In this document: in pieces, positions 34,470 to 43,103 of the stretch | Layout: every line of letters begins with the position of its first letter | Position numbering within the stretch: the stretch's first letter is position 1 | DNA from: Mycoplasmatota bacterium | GTDB lineage: Bacteria; Bacillota_I; Bacilli_A; Acholeplasmatales; Acholeplasmataceae | Reading direction: 5' to 3' | DNA: 64,000 bases | Assembly (NCBI GenBank): GCA_018622495.1 | Contig: CP076021.1 | Location: 868,001 to 932,000 of the forward strand | The notes under the pieces: generated by a model | Seen by the model: only the letters and a program-made list of their open reading frames with translations | Told to the model about the DNA's origin: nothing | Database searches by the model: none | Made by a program: the position numbers and the translations under genes

Positions 34470-34994
34470 ATGAAAACACATTTTATTTTTGTAAGACACG
34501 GGGAACCTCGTTATGATGAGGTCCATCACCAATGGAAACAAAGTGTAGGAAGAAATTTTGGGAGATTATCAGAAAATGGTGAATCTCAAGCAGAAGAAGT
34601 TGCGAAAAATAGTGTATTTAAAGATGCTGAATTAATTATTTCATCACCATATACGAGAGCGCTTCAAACAGCTGCAACTATTTCAAGAGTTACAGGTATT
34701 AAATTAACTGTAGAAAATGATTTGCATGAATGGGATCCTGATGTTAATCAAATATTTGATTATGATGGGAATTTAGCATTTGAAGAGTATTTAAAAAACA
34801 AAGGTGTACATCATGTCATGGATCAATATCGATGGGAATCATATGAAGATTTAAAAAAACGTGTAGAATTAGCACTTTTAAAATATAAAGATTATAAAAA
34901 TGTTATTGTTGTATGTCACGGTATAGTTATTTCTGCGATAACACGTTTTGATGATGTTATAGAACACTGTGGTATTAGAGAAGTTGATATGTAA
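34470..34994 (+). CDS. Histidine phosphatase family protein
   Basis: 174 residues from the ATG at 34470; AAAGGATGG overlaps the earlier in-frame ATG at 34461, so the second ATG is preferred. Catalytic FVRHGE at the N-terminus, then SPYTRALQTA and the second His in VVCHGIVI. Phosphoglycerate-mutase-like fold; the substrate is unknown. Its stop overlaps the start of mutY (TAATG). Confidence 0.88.
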   Translation: MKTHFIFVRHGEPRYDEVHHQWKQSVGRNFGRLSENGESQAEEVAKNSVFKDAELIISSPYTRALQTAATISRVTGIKLTVENDLHEWDPDVNQIFDYDGNLAFEEYLKNKGVHHVMDQYRWESYEDLKKRVELALLKYKDYKNVIVVCHGIVISAITRFDDVIEHCGIREVDM

Positions 34995-36001
34995 TGGATA
35001 TTAATAAATTAGAGACGTGGTATCAAGAAAACCATCGAAAGCTAGTTTTTAGAAAAACTAAAGAACCATATTATATTTGGGTAAGTGAAATTATGCTTCA
35101 ACAAACTCAAGTTGATACAGTTCTTCCTTTTTTTAGTCGATTTATTGAAACATTTCCTGATGTATTTACATTAGCAAATGCTGATGAAGATTTGCTTCAT
35201 AAATCAGTTGAAGGTTTAGGATATTATAGAAGATTTAGATATATGCATTTAGCAGCAAAAAAAATTGTTGAAGAGTTTAATGGTATTTTCCCTAAAACTT
35301 ATAAAGAAGTATTAAGTTTACCTGGTGTTGGGAAATACACAGCTGGTGCCATTATGTCTATTGCTTATAATCAACCTTATAGTGCACTAGATGGTAATGT
35401 GATTCGCGTACTATCAAGATATTTGAATATTGATGATGATATGAGAATTGAAAAACATAGAAAAAAATTAGATTTGATCAATCAAGATATTATAGTTAAT
35501 GCGACACCTTATATATATACTCAAGCAATGATGGAATTAGGAGCTACCATTTGTAAACCTAAAAATCCTTTATGTGACGCATGTCCCTTGCAAGTTCATT
35601 GTCAAGCATTTGCAAACGATCTTCAATCAAAATTACCAGTATTATCAAAACTAAAAAAACAAAAAGAGATCAATTATATTACGCTTGTTATACGTGATAA
35701 AGATCAAATATATTTATATAAGAGAACTGAAGAATTACTTAAAAATATGTATATGTATCCTCAATTTGAATCAGAAAGTTTACAACAAGTGCTTTTTGAT
35801 TTAGAAGCTCAAAATATTATTTTAGAACCCGTAGAACATTTAGGACAATATAAGCATGTCTTTACACATCTTATATGGTATATGGATGTTTATGAAGTTA
35901 GAGTTATTCAAATGAATGAGCAAAGTATATATGAAAAATACCCATATCAATCAGTTAAAACTTTACCGATGGCAATCGCACATCGCAAAATTAAAAGGTA
36001 G
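34994..36001 (+). CDS. mutY: A/G-specific adenine DNA glycosylase
   Basis: 335 residues. Catalytic Glu in SEIMLQQTQV, helix-hairpin-helix LPGVGKYTAGAI, catalytic Asp in SALDGNVIRV, iron-sulphur cluster Cys in CKPKNPLCDACPLQVHC, and a C-terminal NUDIX-like domain that recognises 8-oxoG. It removes A mispaired with 8-oxoguanine and so prevents G-to-T changes. The gene is full length with all key residues, which matters because the stop codons noted elsewhere look like GAA-to-TAA (G to T) changes. Confidence 0.95.
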   Translation: MDINKLETWYQENHRKLVFRKTKEPYYIWVSEIMLQQTQVDTVLPFFSRFIETFPDVFTLANADEDLLHKSVEGLGYYRRFRYMHLAAKKIVEEFNGIFPKTYKEVLSLPGVGKYTAGAIMSIAYNQPYSALDGNVIRVLSRYLNIDDDMRIEKHRKKLDLINQDIIVNATPYIYTQAMMELGATICKPKNPLCDACPLQVHCQAFANDLQSKLPVLSKLKKQKEINYITLVIRDKDQIYLYKRTEELLKNMYMYPQFESESLQQVLFDLEAQNIILEPVEHLGQYKHVFTHLIWYMDVYEVRVIQMNEQSIYEKYPYQSVKTLPMAIAHRKIKR

Positions 36002-36011
36002 GTAAAATTCG

Positions 36012-37040
36012 ATGAAGCAAACATTTAAAACATATGAAAAAGATACACGTGTAGGAAGAGTTAGTTTTTATGAACTAAAATCAAAAGATGTGACTTTATT
36101 GTTAACCAGTTATGGTGCAGGTATTGTTGATATTATATTTGATGACACTAATTTGTGTGCTAGACCTGAATCAATTGAAGATTATTTAGACTCAAAAGCA
36201 TATTATGGTAAAACTATTGGTCGTACATCTGGTAGATTATTTCCTCCTTATTTTGAATTAGATGGCAAAAAAATAAAGATTGAAAATACACCTGGTGACG
36301 TTTCACATTTACATGGTGGTGCTGATGGATTTGCATTTAAAAATTTCAGTCTTATATCTTTTGAACAAAGAAATGATGAGACATCAATTACATTAAGATA
36401 CGTTTCATCAGATGAAGAAGCTCATTATCCAGGAGAATTAACACTTGATGTAACATATATATTAAAAGAAAATAATGATATTATTTTTAAACACTATGCT
36501 ACAACCACAAAAGATACTCTATGTAATATTACAAATCATGTTTATTTAAATTTAAATAAAAATAAAAATAACTTAGAACATCATCATATCAAGATCAATG
36601 CTGATCAGTATTTAAAAGTCGATCAAAACTATAGACCGATTAATAAACAAGATGTATCTGGATCGGTTTTTGATTTAAGAGAAACTAAGTCATTAAAAGA
36701 ACAAATAGATATTTTTGATCAAAAAAATATGATGGCATATGATCATGCATTCTTTTTAAATGATGAGAAGATTGCTGCAGACGTCTATGATCAAGCATCT
36801 GATATTGGTCTACGTGTTGAAACTGATTATCCAACTATTGTATTTTATACACACAATTATATCGAAGACAAAAAAATGCTTTTATGTGATACAAATGGTG
36901 TGCATGGATCAATTACATTAGAATGTCAATATGAACCAAGTGGTATTTATCATAAAGATCTAAATGATTCAATACTTAGAAAAAACGAAGTCTATCAACA
37001 TACAGTCAAAATGACGCCTTATAAAAAACATACAAAATAG
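36012..37040 (+). CDS. galM: Aldose 1-epimerase (mutarotase)
   Basis: 342 residues with GalM motifs: GRTSGRLFPP (N/G-R), HLHGGADGFAFKNF (catalytic His region), ITNHVYLNLN (second His) and LECQYEPSG near the end with the catalytic Glu. Interconverts alpha and beta anomers of aldoses. Follows mutY by 10 bases. A short hairpin terminator follows. Confidence 0.92.
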   Translation: MKQTFKTYEKDTRVGRVSFYELKSKDVTLLLTSYGAGIVDIIFDDTNLCARPESIEDYLDSKAYYGKTIGRTSGRLFPPYFELDGKKIKIENTPGDVSHLHGGADGFAFKNFSLISFEQRNDETSITLRYVSSDEEAHYPGELTLDVTYILKENNDIIFKHYATTTKDTLCNITNHVYLNLNKNKNNLEHHHIKINADQYLKVDQNYRPINKQDVSGSVFDLRETKSLKEQIDIFDQKNMMAYDHAFFLNDEKIAADVYDQASDIGLRVETDYPTIVFYTHNYIEDKKMLLCDTNGVHGSITLECQYEPSGIYHKDLNDSILRKNEVYQHTVKMTPYKKHTK

Positions 37041-37064
37041 CAATCAATTGATTGTTATTTTTTT
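37041..37064 (+). terminator. Terminator after galM
   Basis: Palindrome CAATCAATTGATTG (37041-37054) followed by T-rich sequence ending T7. Confidence 0.6.
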
Positions 37065-37066
37065 AC

Positions 37067-37097
37067 TTGACATTAACGTAACGTTAAGGTGTATGAT
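37067..37097 (+). promoter_or_regulatory. MerR-type promoter with 19-bp spacer and perfect palindrome
   Basis: TTGACA (37067-37072) and TATGAT (37092-37097) are separated by 19 bases, too long for normal RNA polymerase use. The spacer begins with the perfect palindrome TTAACGTAACGTTAA (37073-37087). MerR-family activators bind such sites and twist the DNA. It precedes the MerR gene itself, so autoregulation is expected. Confidence 0.9.
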
Positions 37098-37117
37098 AGG
37101 TGTATGGAGGTGATAGC

Positions 37118-37870
37118 ATGTATCTCATTAAAGAAATCGCAGATATTGCAGGTGTATCAACAAGAACATTAAGATATTATGATGATATAGGAATATTAAT
37201 GCCACATGTTAACAAGGACACTGGCTATAGACTATATGATGATAAAGATATTGATAGATTACAACAAATTTTAGTTTATAAAAAATTAGGCGTTAATCTT
37301 CATGAAATCAAAACTATTTTAGATGACAAAGATTACCTTATGGTAGACGCGCTTAAAAAACAAATTGTAAGGCTAACAAAAGAAGGAGAAAAAATTAAAA
37401 CAATTATCCATACGATGAAAGAGATGATAGCTTATCAAGAAGGGAAAATCAAAATGAACAATGAAGATAAATTTAAAGGTTTAAAGGAAAAAGATATATT
37501 GGAAAATGAAGAAAAATATGGTGATGAATTACGCTTAACCTATGGTGATAAAACAATTGATGAAAGCAATTATCATTATAAAAAATTATCATCATATCAA
37601 TATCAACAAGCTAACCAACTTGCAAAAACGATATTAGAAAAATTAAAACGTGCGCTGATAAATCCAATTCCATCAAGTGATTTAGCTCAAGAGATATGTA
37701 GGGATCATGAACGTTGGATTAAGATCTATTGGAAAAAATATGATAAACAAAGTCATTTAGCATTAGTCGATATGTATTTAGAAGATGAACGATTTAAAGC
37801 ATATTATGAAAAAGTAGGGTTAGGTGCCACTCAATTATTAAATAAAGCTATGCATATCTATTTAAAATAG
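37118..37870 (+). CDS. MerR-family regulator with TipAS-like ligand domain
   Basis: 250 residues from the ATG at 37118 (GGAGGTGAT upstream). MerR DNA-binding domain (IKEIADIAGVSTRTLRYYDDIGIL) and a dimer coiled coil to about 115, then a TipAS-type domain: NNEDKFKGLKEKD, a central helix bundle, and HLALVDMYLEDERFKAYYEKVGLG at the C-terminus. TipAL-type proteins bind thiopeptide-like or other antibiotics. The operator lies directly upstream, and no other target gene is obvious nearby. Confidence 0.93.
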   Translation: MYLIKEIADIAGVSTRTLRYYDDIGILMPHVNKDTGYRLYDDKDIDRLQQILVYKKLGVNLHEIKTILDDKDYLMVDALKKQIVRLTKEGEKIKTIIHTMKEMIAYQEGKIKMNNEDKFKGLKEKDILENEEKYGDELRLTYGDKTIDESNYHYKKLSSYQYQQANQLAKTILEKLKRALINPIPSSDLAQEICRDHERWIKIYWKKYDKQSHLALVDMYLEDERFKAYYEKVGLGATQLLNKAMHIYLK

Positions 37871-37873
37871 AAA

Positions 37874-37900
37874 AAAACGGATGAAATTTCATCCGTTTTT
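37874..37900. terminator. Bidirectional terminator
   Basis: AAAACGGATGAAA pairs with TTTCATCCGTTTT, flanked by A and T runs, between the merR and queT genes. Confidence 0.9.
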
Positions 37901-37901
37901 A

Positions 37902-38381
37902 TTATTCAAATAATGCAGTAAATGATTTGTTTCGATTTAGCGCATAATACAATGGTAAACCAATGATATATAAAACTGCTGCTTCACCTAATGATACTTG
38001 TCCAACGGTAAGCCATAGTGGAAGATCATATAATACTTGAAGTAAAAGACCAACATATAAACCATTTATGATGACTGGTATAAGTAACGCTAAAGGCTTC
38101 ATTTTCTTTAATAACAACATAAGATATATAGCAATTGATGTTGCTATTGTGCCAAATATTGCATCGATGATACCAATATCTCCAACAAAATTGGCGATAA
38201 ATGTACCAATGATTAAACCAACAGCATTTTTCTTATTAAAAAATATTAAAATAAGTAATGCTTCTGAAATTCTAAATTGTATTTCACCATAACTATAACC
38301 ATAAAATATTATAGTGATGACGACGTAACTTGCGCCTATCAATGCTTGAAAGATAAGGTCTTTTAATGCTAAATTATTCAT
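37902..38381 (-). CDS. queT: Queuosine-precursor ECF transporter S component (QueT)
   Basis: 159 residues, five to six membrane helices, with QueT-like [39 protein letters not shown] and LPLYYAL. S components bind the vitamin and dock on EcfA/A'/T, which are not in this window. The assignment is strengthened by a preQ1 riboswitch over its ribosome-binding site and by divergent tgt, the enzyme that uses the imported base. Confidence 0.92.
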   Translation of the reverse strand: MNNLALKDLIFQALIGASYVVITIIFYGYSYGEIQFRISEALLILIFFNKKNAVGLIIGTFIANFVGDIGIIDAIFGTIATSIAIYLMLLLKKMKPLALLIPVIINGLYVGLLLQVLYDLPLWLTVGQVSLGEAAVLYIIGLPLYYALNRNKSFTALFE

Positions 38382-38387
38382 TTATAT

Positions 38388-38428
38388 TCTCCTTGTTTTG
38401 TTTAAGCTGGTTTATCTAGGATACAGCT
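38388..38428 (-). promoter_or_regulatory. PreQ1-I riboswitch controlling queT
   Basis: On the minus strand: stem AGCTG, loop TATCCTAGATAAAC, stem CAGCT, then TAAACAAAACAAGGAG. The order and the A-rich tail closely match the known class I preQ1 aptamer of Thermoanaerobacter (tail TTAACAAAACAAGG). The AAGGAG of the tail is the queT ribosome-binding site, so ligand binding would hide it and lower translation. Confidence 0.88.
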
Positions 38429-38490
38429 TTATAAATACTTTAATATTCTATCAAAACTATGATATAATTACAAGGGTAAAGGATGATAAG

Positions 38491-39606
38491 ATGAGTATTA
38501 AATTTGAAGTAACACATATATGTAAACAATCAGGTGCAAGACTTGGAAAACTTACAACACCTCATGGCGTTTTCGAAACACCTTTTTTTATGCCTGTAGG
38601 CACACAAGCAACCGTTAAAACACTAACGCCTGAAGAAATAAAAGAAGTCAGCGAAGGCTTAATTTTAGGAAATACCTATCATTTATGGCTACAACCTGGT
38701 AATGATATTGTAAAAGATCATGGTGGTATAAGAGGCTTTATGCAATGGGATGGCGCACTATTAACAGACAGTGGTGGTTTTCAAGTATTTTCGCTCACAA
38801 ATATGAGAAAAATAACTGAAGAGGGTGTCTTTTTTAAACATCACAAAAATGGATCACAATTATTTATGTCACCAGAAGATTCTATTAAAGTACAAGAAGA
38901 CTTAGGTGCTGACATAATTATGAGTTTTGATGAATGTCCACCACCTTATGAAACATTTGATTATATGAAAAAATCAGTTGATAGAACACTGAGATGGGCA
39001 AAACGAGGTAAAGATGTTTTATCGACAGATCAAGCATTATTTGGTATTGTTCAAGGTGGACTTAATAAAGATTTAAGAGCATATTCAGCAAAAGAATTGA
39101 TGAAGATGGACTTCCCAGGTTATTCGATTGGTGGATTGTCTGTTGGAGAGACTAAAGAAGAAATGTATGAAATTACAAAATTTTTGAATCCAATTCTTCC
39201 CTTTGATAAACCAAGATATTTAATGGGCGTTGGTGCTCCTGACGATTTAATTAATAATGTGATAAATGGTATGGATATGTTTGATTGCGTGCTTCCTACA
39301 AGAATTGCAAGACATGGTACAGCTCTTACAACTGAAGGAAAAATCGTTATTAAAAATCATATTTATGAAAAAGATTTTTCAACACTTGATCCAAACTTAA
39401 AGACACATGTCTCTAAGTATACAAGAAGTTATATAAGACATTTATTTAAGGGTAATGAAATATTAGGTATGCGTCTTGTGACTTATCAAAATTTGGCTTA
39501 TATAAAACATTTAATGCAAGAAATAAGACAAGCAATTAAAGAAGATAGACTTTTAGATTATAAAGAAGAAATGATGAATAAAACAAATTATTTCAAAAAG
39601 AGATAA
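38491..39606 (+). CDS. tgt: tRNA-guanine transglycosylase lacking zinc ligands
   Basis: 371 residues from the ATG at 38491 (AAAGGATGA upstream). Active-site motifs present: [11 protein letters not shown], catalytic Asp in [25 protein letters not shown], and nucleophile Asp in [16 protein letters not shown]. It exchanges G34 of tRNA GUN for preQ1 or queuine. The usual C-terminal zinc site (CxCxxC plus His in TIHNL) is absent: the region reads [15 protein letters not shown] and TYQNLAY, so all four ligands are replaced. The overall length and fold remain normal. The substrate could be preQ1 or queuine imported by QueT. Confidence 0.94.
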   Translation: MSIKFEVTHICKQSGARLGKLTTPHGVFETPFFMPVGTQATVKTLTPEEIKEVSEGLILGNTYHLWLQPGNDIVKDHGGIRGFMQWDGALLTDSGGFQVFSLTNMRKITEEGVFFKHHKNGSQLFMSPEDSIKVQEDLGADIIMSFDECPPPYETFDYMKKSVDRTLRWAKRGKDVLSTDQALFGIVQGGLNKDLRAYSAKELMKMDFPGYSIGGLSVGETKEEMYEITKFLNPILPFDKPRYLMGVGAPDDLINNVINGMDMFDCVLPTRIARHGTALTTEGKIVIKNHIYEKDFSTLDPNLKTHVSKYTRSYIRHLFKGNEILGMRLVTYQNLAYIKHLMQEIRQAIKEDRLLDYKEEMMNKTNYFKKR

Positions 39607-39668
39607 TTTTCTTTATTTTATATATAATTTCGTGTAAAATAAGAATAGTCATTCAAGGAGGGATACGC

Positions 39669-40805
39669 ATGGTATTTGGCGAAGAAAATAACTTTAATCA
39701 AAAACCAGTCATTAAAGTCATCGGAGTTGGTGGTGGTGGAGGTAACGCTATAAATCGTATGATAGATAACGATGTTAAAGGTGTTTCTTTTGTTGCTGTA
39801 AATACTGATGCACAAGTTCTTAAAGTTTCAAAAGCTGATACGCGTGTTCAAATTGGAAAATATTTGACTAGAGGTTTAGGTGCTGGTGCTAAAGCTGATG
39901 TAGGTAAAGAAGCAGCTTTAGAATCTATTGATGAAATAGAAGAGATGCTTAAAGATGCTGATATGGTATTTATTACTGCTGGTATGGGTGGTGGAACTGG
40001 TACAGGTGCTGCACCAATTATTGCTCAAAAAGCAAAAGAACTTGGATGCTTAACCATTGGTATTGTTACAAAGCCATTCTCATTTGAAGGACCTGCACGT
40101 ATGCAAGCTGCTGTTTATGGTTTAGAAGATTTAAAGCCGCATGTAGATACATTAATTGTTATTCCAAATGAACGTTTACTTGCTGTCTCAGGACCAACAA
40201 CACAGTTATTAGATGCCTTTAGAGAATCTGATAATGTACTTAGACAAGGTGTTCAAGGGATTGCAGAAATTATTGCGATACCTGGATTAATTAATGTCGA
40301 TTTTGCTGATGTTAGAACTGTGATGGAAAATAAAGGTACTGCGCTTATGGGTATCGGTATTGCATCTGGTGAAGATCGTGCCATAGAAGCTGCAAGAAAA
40401 GCAATCCACTCTAAGTTGTTAGAAGTATCAATAGATGGTGCAACTGATGCTATTGTAAATATTACATCTGGTACAAATATTACTTTATTTGAAACAGAAC
40501 AAGCGTTAGGTGAAATTAGAAATGCTACTGATCGTAGTTTAAATATTATTTATGGAACAACTGTTAACAATGAAATGGACGATGAAATGATCGTGACAGT
40601 CATTGCTACTGGTTATGAATTAAAAGCAAAAGGTTCAACAATAGAAAATTTAGCATCTGAAATTTTTAATAAAACATCAGATGAACAATTAACCTTGACC
40701 AATGAAGGTCTAAGAAATAATGATGATGAAGACGATGAACAAGTATCTGAAGGTCCTCAATCAAGAAACTTGCCATCATGGTTAAAGAAAAAATCAAAAT
40801 TCTAA
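39669..40805 (+). CDS. ftsZ: Cell division protein FtsZ
   Basis: 378 residues. GTPase signature [10 protein letters not shown], nucleotide-binding [14 protein letters not shown]7 loop [11 protein letters not shown] and the conserved C-terminal peptide [11 protein letters not shown] after an acidic linker (DDEDDEQ). Forms the Z ring. AAGGAGG precedes the ATG. It heads a shortened division cluster with yggS and sepF; ftsA, divIVA and murein genes are absent as expected in a wall-less cell. A terminator follows directly. Confidence 0.97.
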   Translation: MVFGEENNFNQKPVIKVIGVGGGGGNAINRMIDNDVKGVSFVAVNTDAQVLKVSKADTRVQIGKYLTRGLGAGAKADVGKEAALESIDEIEEMLKDADMVFITAGMGGGTGTGAAPIIAQKAKELGCLTIGIVTKPFSFEGPARMQAAVYGLEDLKPHVDTLIVIPNERLLAVSGPTTQLLDAFRESDNVLRQGVQGIAEIIAIPGLINVDFADVRTVMENKGTALMGIGIASGEDRAIEAARKAIHSKLLEVSIDGATDAIVNITSGTNITLFETEQALGEIRNATDRSLNIIYGTTVNNEMDDEMIVTVIATGYELKAKGSTIENLASEIFNKTSDEQLTLTNEGLRNNDDEDDEQVSEGPQSRNLPSWLKKKSKF

Positions 40806-40825
40806 AAGGCGAAAGCCTTTTTTAA
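40804..40825 (+). terminator. Terminator after ftsZ
   Basis: AAAAGGC-gaaa-GCCTTTTTT with a stable GNRA-type loop, starting at the ftsZ stop codon. It probably attenuates rather than fully separates ftsZ from ychF. Confidence 0.85.
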
Positions 40826-40844
40826 TGAAAGTATGTGAATATAT

Positions 40845-41942
40845 ATGTTAAAAGCAGGTATCGTGGGATTGCCAAATGTTGGAAAATCAACTTTGTTTAA
40901 TGCCATAACGAAAACTGAAGCACTCGCTGCAAATTATCCATTTGCAACGATAGAACCTAATGTTGGAGTCGTTTATGTAAATGATCCTAGATTAGATGTT
41001 TTAGAAGAAAAATACGTTCCTAAAAAGGTCGTACCAACTGCATATCAATTTATTGATATTGCGGGTTTAGTTAAAGGTGCATCACAAGGTGAAGGGTTGG
41101 GAAATCAATTTTTATCACATATCCGTGAAGTTGATGCTATTTGTCAAGTTGTGCGTTTATTTGAAGATGATTTGATTACACATGTTGAAGGTTCAGTTGA
41201 TCCTCTTAGAGATATTGAAACAATTCAATTAGAATTAAATATTGCAGATTTAGATATTTTAGATAAAAGAATTAGTCGTATTGAAAAAAAAGCGAAATCT
41301 AAAATTAAAGAAGCAGTTGAAGAACTTGCTTTATTAAAAAAAGTTAAAATTGCTTTAGAAAATGAAGAAAACCCAAGAGATTTAGATTTTACTGAAGAAG
41401 AGCTAAAACTCATAAAAAGTTTTAATTTGTTATCATTAAAACCATTACTCTATATTGCAAATATAGGTGAAGATGAAGTAAGTGATCCAACAAGTAATCC
41501 TCATTATGAAGAAGTGTTAGCATTTGCTCAAAAAGCTAATACAAAAGTTGTTTTTATTTCAGCACAAGTTGAAATGGAAATTGCATCTATTGATAAATCA
41601 GAACAAGCAACCTTTTTAGAAGCTTATGGTCTTGAAAGATCAGGTTTAGATGAAGTGATTGAACAAAGTTATGATTTACTTGGCTTAAGTACATATTTTA
41701 CTGCTGGTGTACAAGAAGTTAGAGCTTGGACATTTATTAAAGGTATGAAAGCACCACAGTGCGCAGGTATTATTCATACTGATTTTGAAAGAGGATTCAT
41801 TAAAGCAGAAACACTTGCTTATAAAGATTTATTAACATATGGCACACCACAGTCAGCTAAAGAACATGGTCGTGTTCGTTTAGAGGGTAAAGATTATGTT
41901 GTCAAAGATGGAGACATCATGCTCTTTAGATTTAATGTATGA
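40845..41942 (+). CDS. ychF: Ribosome-associated ATPase/GTPase YchF
   Basis: 365 residues. P-loop GLPNVGKSTLFNAITK, DIAGLVKGASQGEGLGNQFL (G3 region), a coiled-coil insertion (about 125-200) and a C-terminal TGS domain ending VVKDGDIMLFRFNV. OLA1/YchF proteins prefer ATP and bind the 70S ribosome; they act in stress responses. Overlaps the yggS start by 4 bases. Confidence 0.96.
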   Translation: MLKAGIVGLPNVGKSTLFNAITKTEALAANYPFATIEPNVGVVYVNDPRLDVLEEKYVPKKVVPTAYQFIDIAGLVKGASQGEGLGNQFLSHIREVDAICQVVRLFEDDLITHVEGSVDPLRDIETIQLELNIADLDILDKRISRIEKKAKSKIKEAVEELALLKKVKIALENEENPRDLDFTEEELKLIKSFNLLSLKPLLYIANIGEDEVSDPTSNPHYEEVLAFAQKANTKVVFISAQVEMEIASIDKSEQATFLEAYGLERSGLDEVIEQSYDLLGLSTYFTAGVQEVRAWTFIKGMKAPQCAGIIHTDFERGFIKAETLAYKDLLTYGTPQSAKEHGRVRLEGKDYVVKDGDIMLFRFNV

Positions 41943-42532
41943 TTAAATCAAATGAATTATATAAAGTTATTTGTGCATCTAAATATTTTACCAGTGATGA
42001 AATAAAGAACATATATGCACAGGGCTACAATGACTTTGGTGAAAATCAAGTACAATCAATGATTGAAAAAATGGATGTTTTAAAGGATTTAAACATCACA
42101 TGGCATTTTATTGGTCATCTTCAAACTAATAAAGTTAAATATATGATTAATAGAATTGATATGCTACATACCCTTGATCGAATATCACTTGCTAAAATGA
42201 TTCAAAAGCATGCAAATCATAAAATTGATTGTATGATTCAAGTTAATATTAGTCAAGAAACTCAAAAAAGTGGTGTTTTACTTGAAAATTTAGCTGAATT
42301 TCTTATAGAAATTAAAAATTATGATAAAATTAATATAGTCGGTTTTATGACTATGGGCGTATTTGATGATATAGAAAGAACAAACGATATATTTCATCAA
42401 ATGAACATACTAAAAGAAAAATATCAATACCCATATTTATCGATGGGTATGACTGATGACTATGAAGTTGCTATTAAACATCATGCAACACATTTACGTA
42501 TCGGTCGTCTATTTAAGACAATGATAAAATAG
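41939..42532 (+). CDS. yggS: YggS-family PLP-binding protein
   Basis: 197 residues, a little shorter than usual because the N-terminal helix is reduced. PLP Lys in VICASKYF, then GYNDFGENQVQ, TWHFIGHLQTNKVKY, and MGMTDDYEVAIKHHATHLRIG at the C-terminus. Homologues keep pyridoxal phosphate and amino-acid pools balanced. In Firmicutes it lies between ftsZ and sepF, as here. Confidence 0.93.
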   Translation: MIKSNELYKVICASKYFTSDEIKNIYAQGYNDFGENQVQSMIEKMDVLKDLNITWHFIGHLQTNKVKYMINRIDMLHTLDRISLAKMIQKHANHKIDCMIQVNISQETQKSGVLLENLAEFLIEIKNYDKINIVGFMTMGVFDDIERTNDIFHQMNILKEKYQYPYLSMGMTDDYEVAIKHHATHLRIGRLFKTMIK

Positions 42533-42540
42533 GAGGTACT

Positions 42541-42876
42541 ATGGGGATTTTTAATAAAAAGAAAAAACAAGAACAATTTACAAATGAACCTGTAGAATCT
42601 ACATATGATAAATTAATATTTGAAAAATTAAAATCTGATGATGATCATTATTTAACGTAATTAGCTGATCAAATGATTAATGGATCACCACTTATTTTAA
42701 ATTTTGAACCACTTGATATTGATCAAGCGAATAAAGTGGTTGCATTTTTTTCAGGTGTAGTTTATGCAATTACTGGTGAAATTGTACATATCCAAGAAAA
42801 AGTATTTTTATTTGCAAATAAAGATGTTTATAAAGATGGTACAATTGAAGAATTTCTAAAAGAAATTGTAGAATAA
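42541..42876 (+). CDS. sepF: Cell division protein SepF with in-frame TAA
   Basis: 111 residues if the TAA at 42658-42660 (codon 40) is read through. GGAGGTACT precedes the ATG. The N-terminal part is a short basic segment and linker; the C-terminal SepF domain reads LADQMINGSPLILNFEPLDI, ANKVVAFFSGVVYAITGEI and KVFLFANKDV. HYLT-stop-LADQ suggests Glu at the stop (ELADQMINGSPLILNFE). SepF links FtsZ to the membrane. The codon before the stop is ACG. An internal start after the stop would give only the SepF domain without the N-terminal part. Confidence 0.88.
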
Positions 42877-42889
42877 AACTAAATCATGC

Positions 42890-43080
42890 GAAGAAAAGAC
42901 CAAATGAATCATGTTAAGGTTTTAAAGCGAGTTAGGGAAGGTGTAAGCCTAACAAACAAACACATGAAATCATATCATCTTGGAGCATTATTTATAATTG
43001 AGGGCTAGAAGTTATTCTAGAACTAAGGTGGTACCGCGGAAATATTCGTCCTTAGATTTTTATATCTAAGGACTTTTTTA
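42890..43080 (+). promoter_or_regulatory. T-box leader (isoleucine) of ileS
   Basis: Contains the T-box core AAGGTGGTACCGCGG (43024-43038), a stem I distal loop region near GGGAAGGTGTAAGCC, and an intrinsic terminator CTTAGAT/ATCTAAG followed by T6 (43047-43079). A plausible specifier codon is ATC at 42969-42971. Uncharged tRNA-Ile would pair with it and favour read-through into ileS. Confidence 0.93.
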
Positions 43081-43103
43081 TATGAAAAATCAGGAGGAAG
43101 AAA

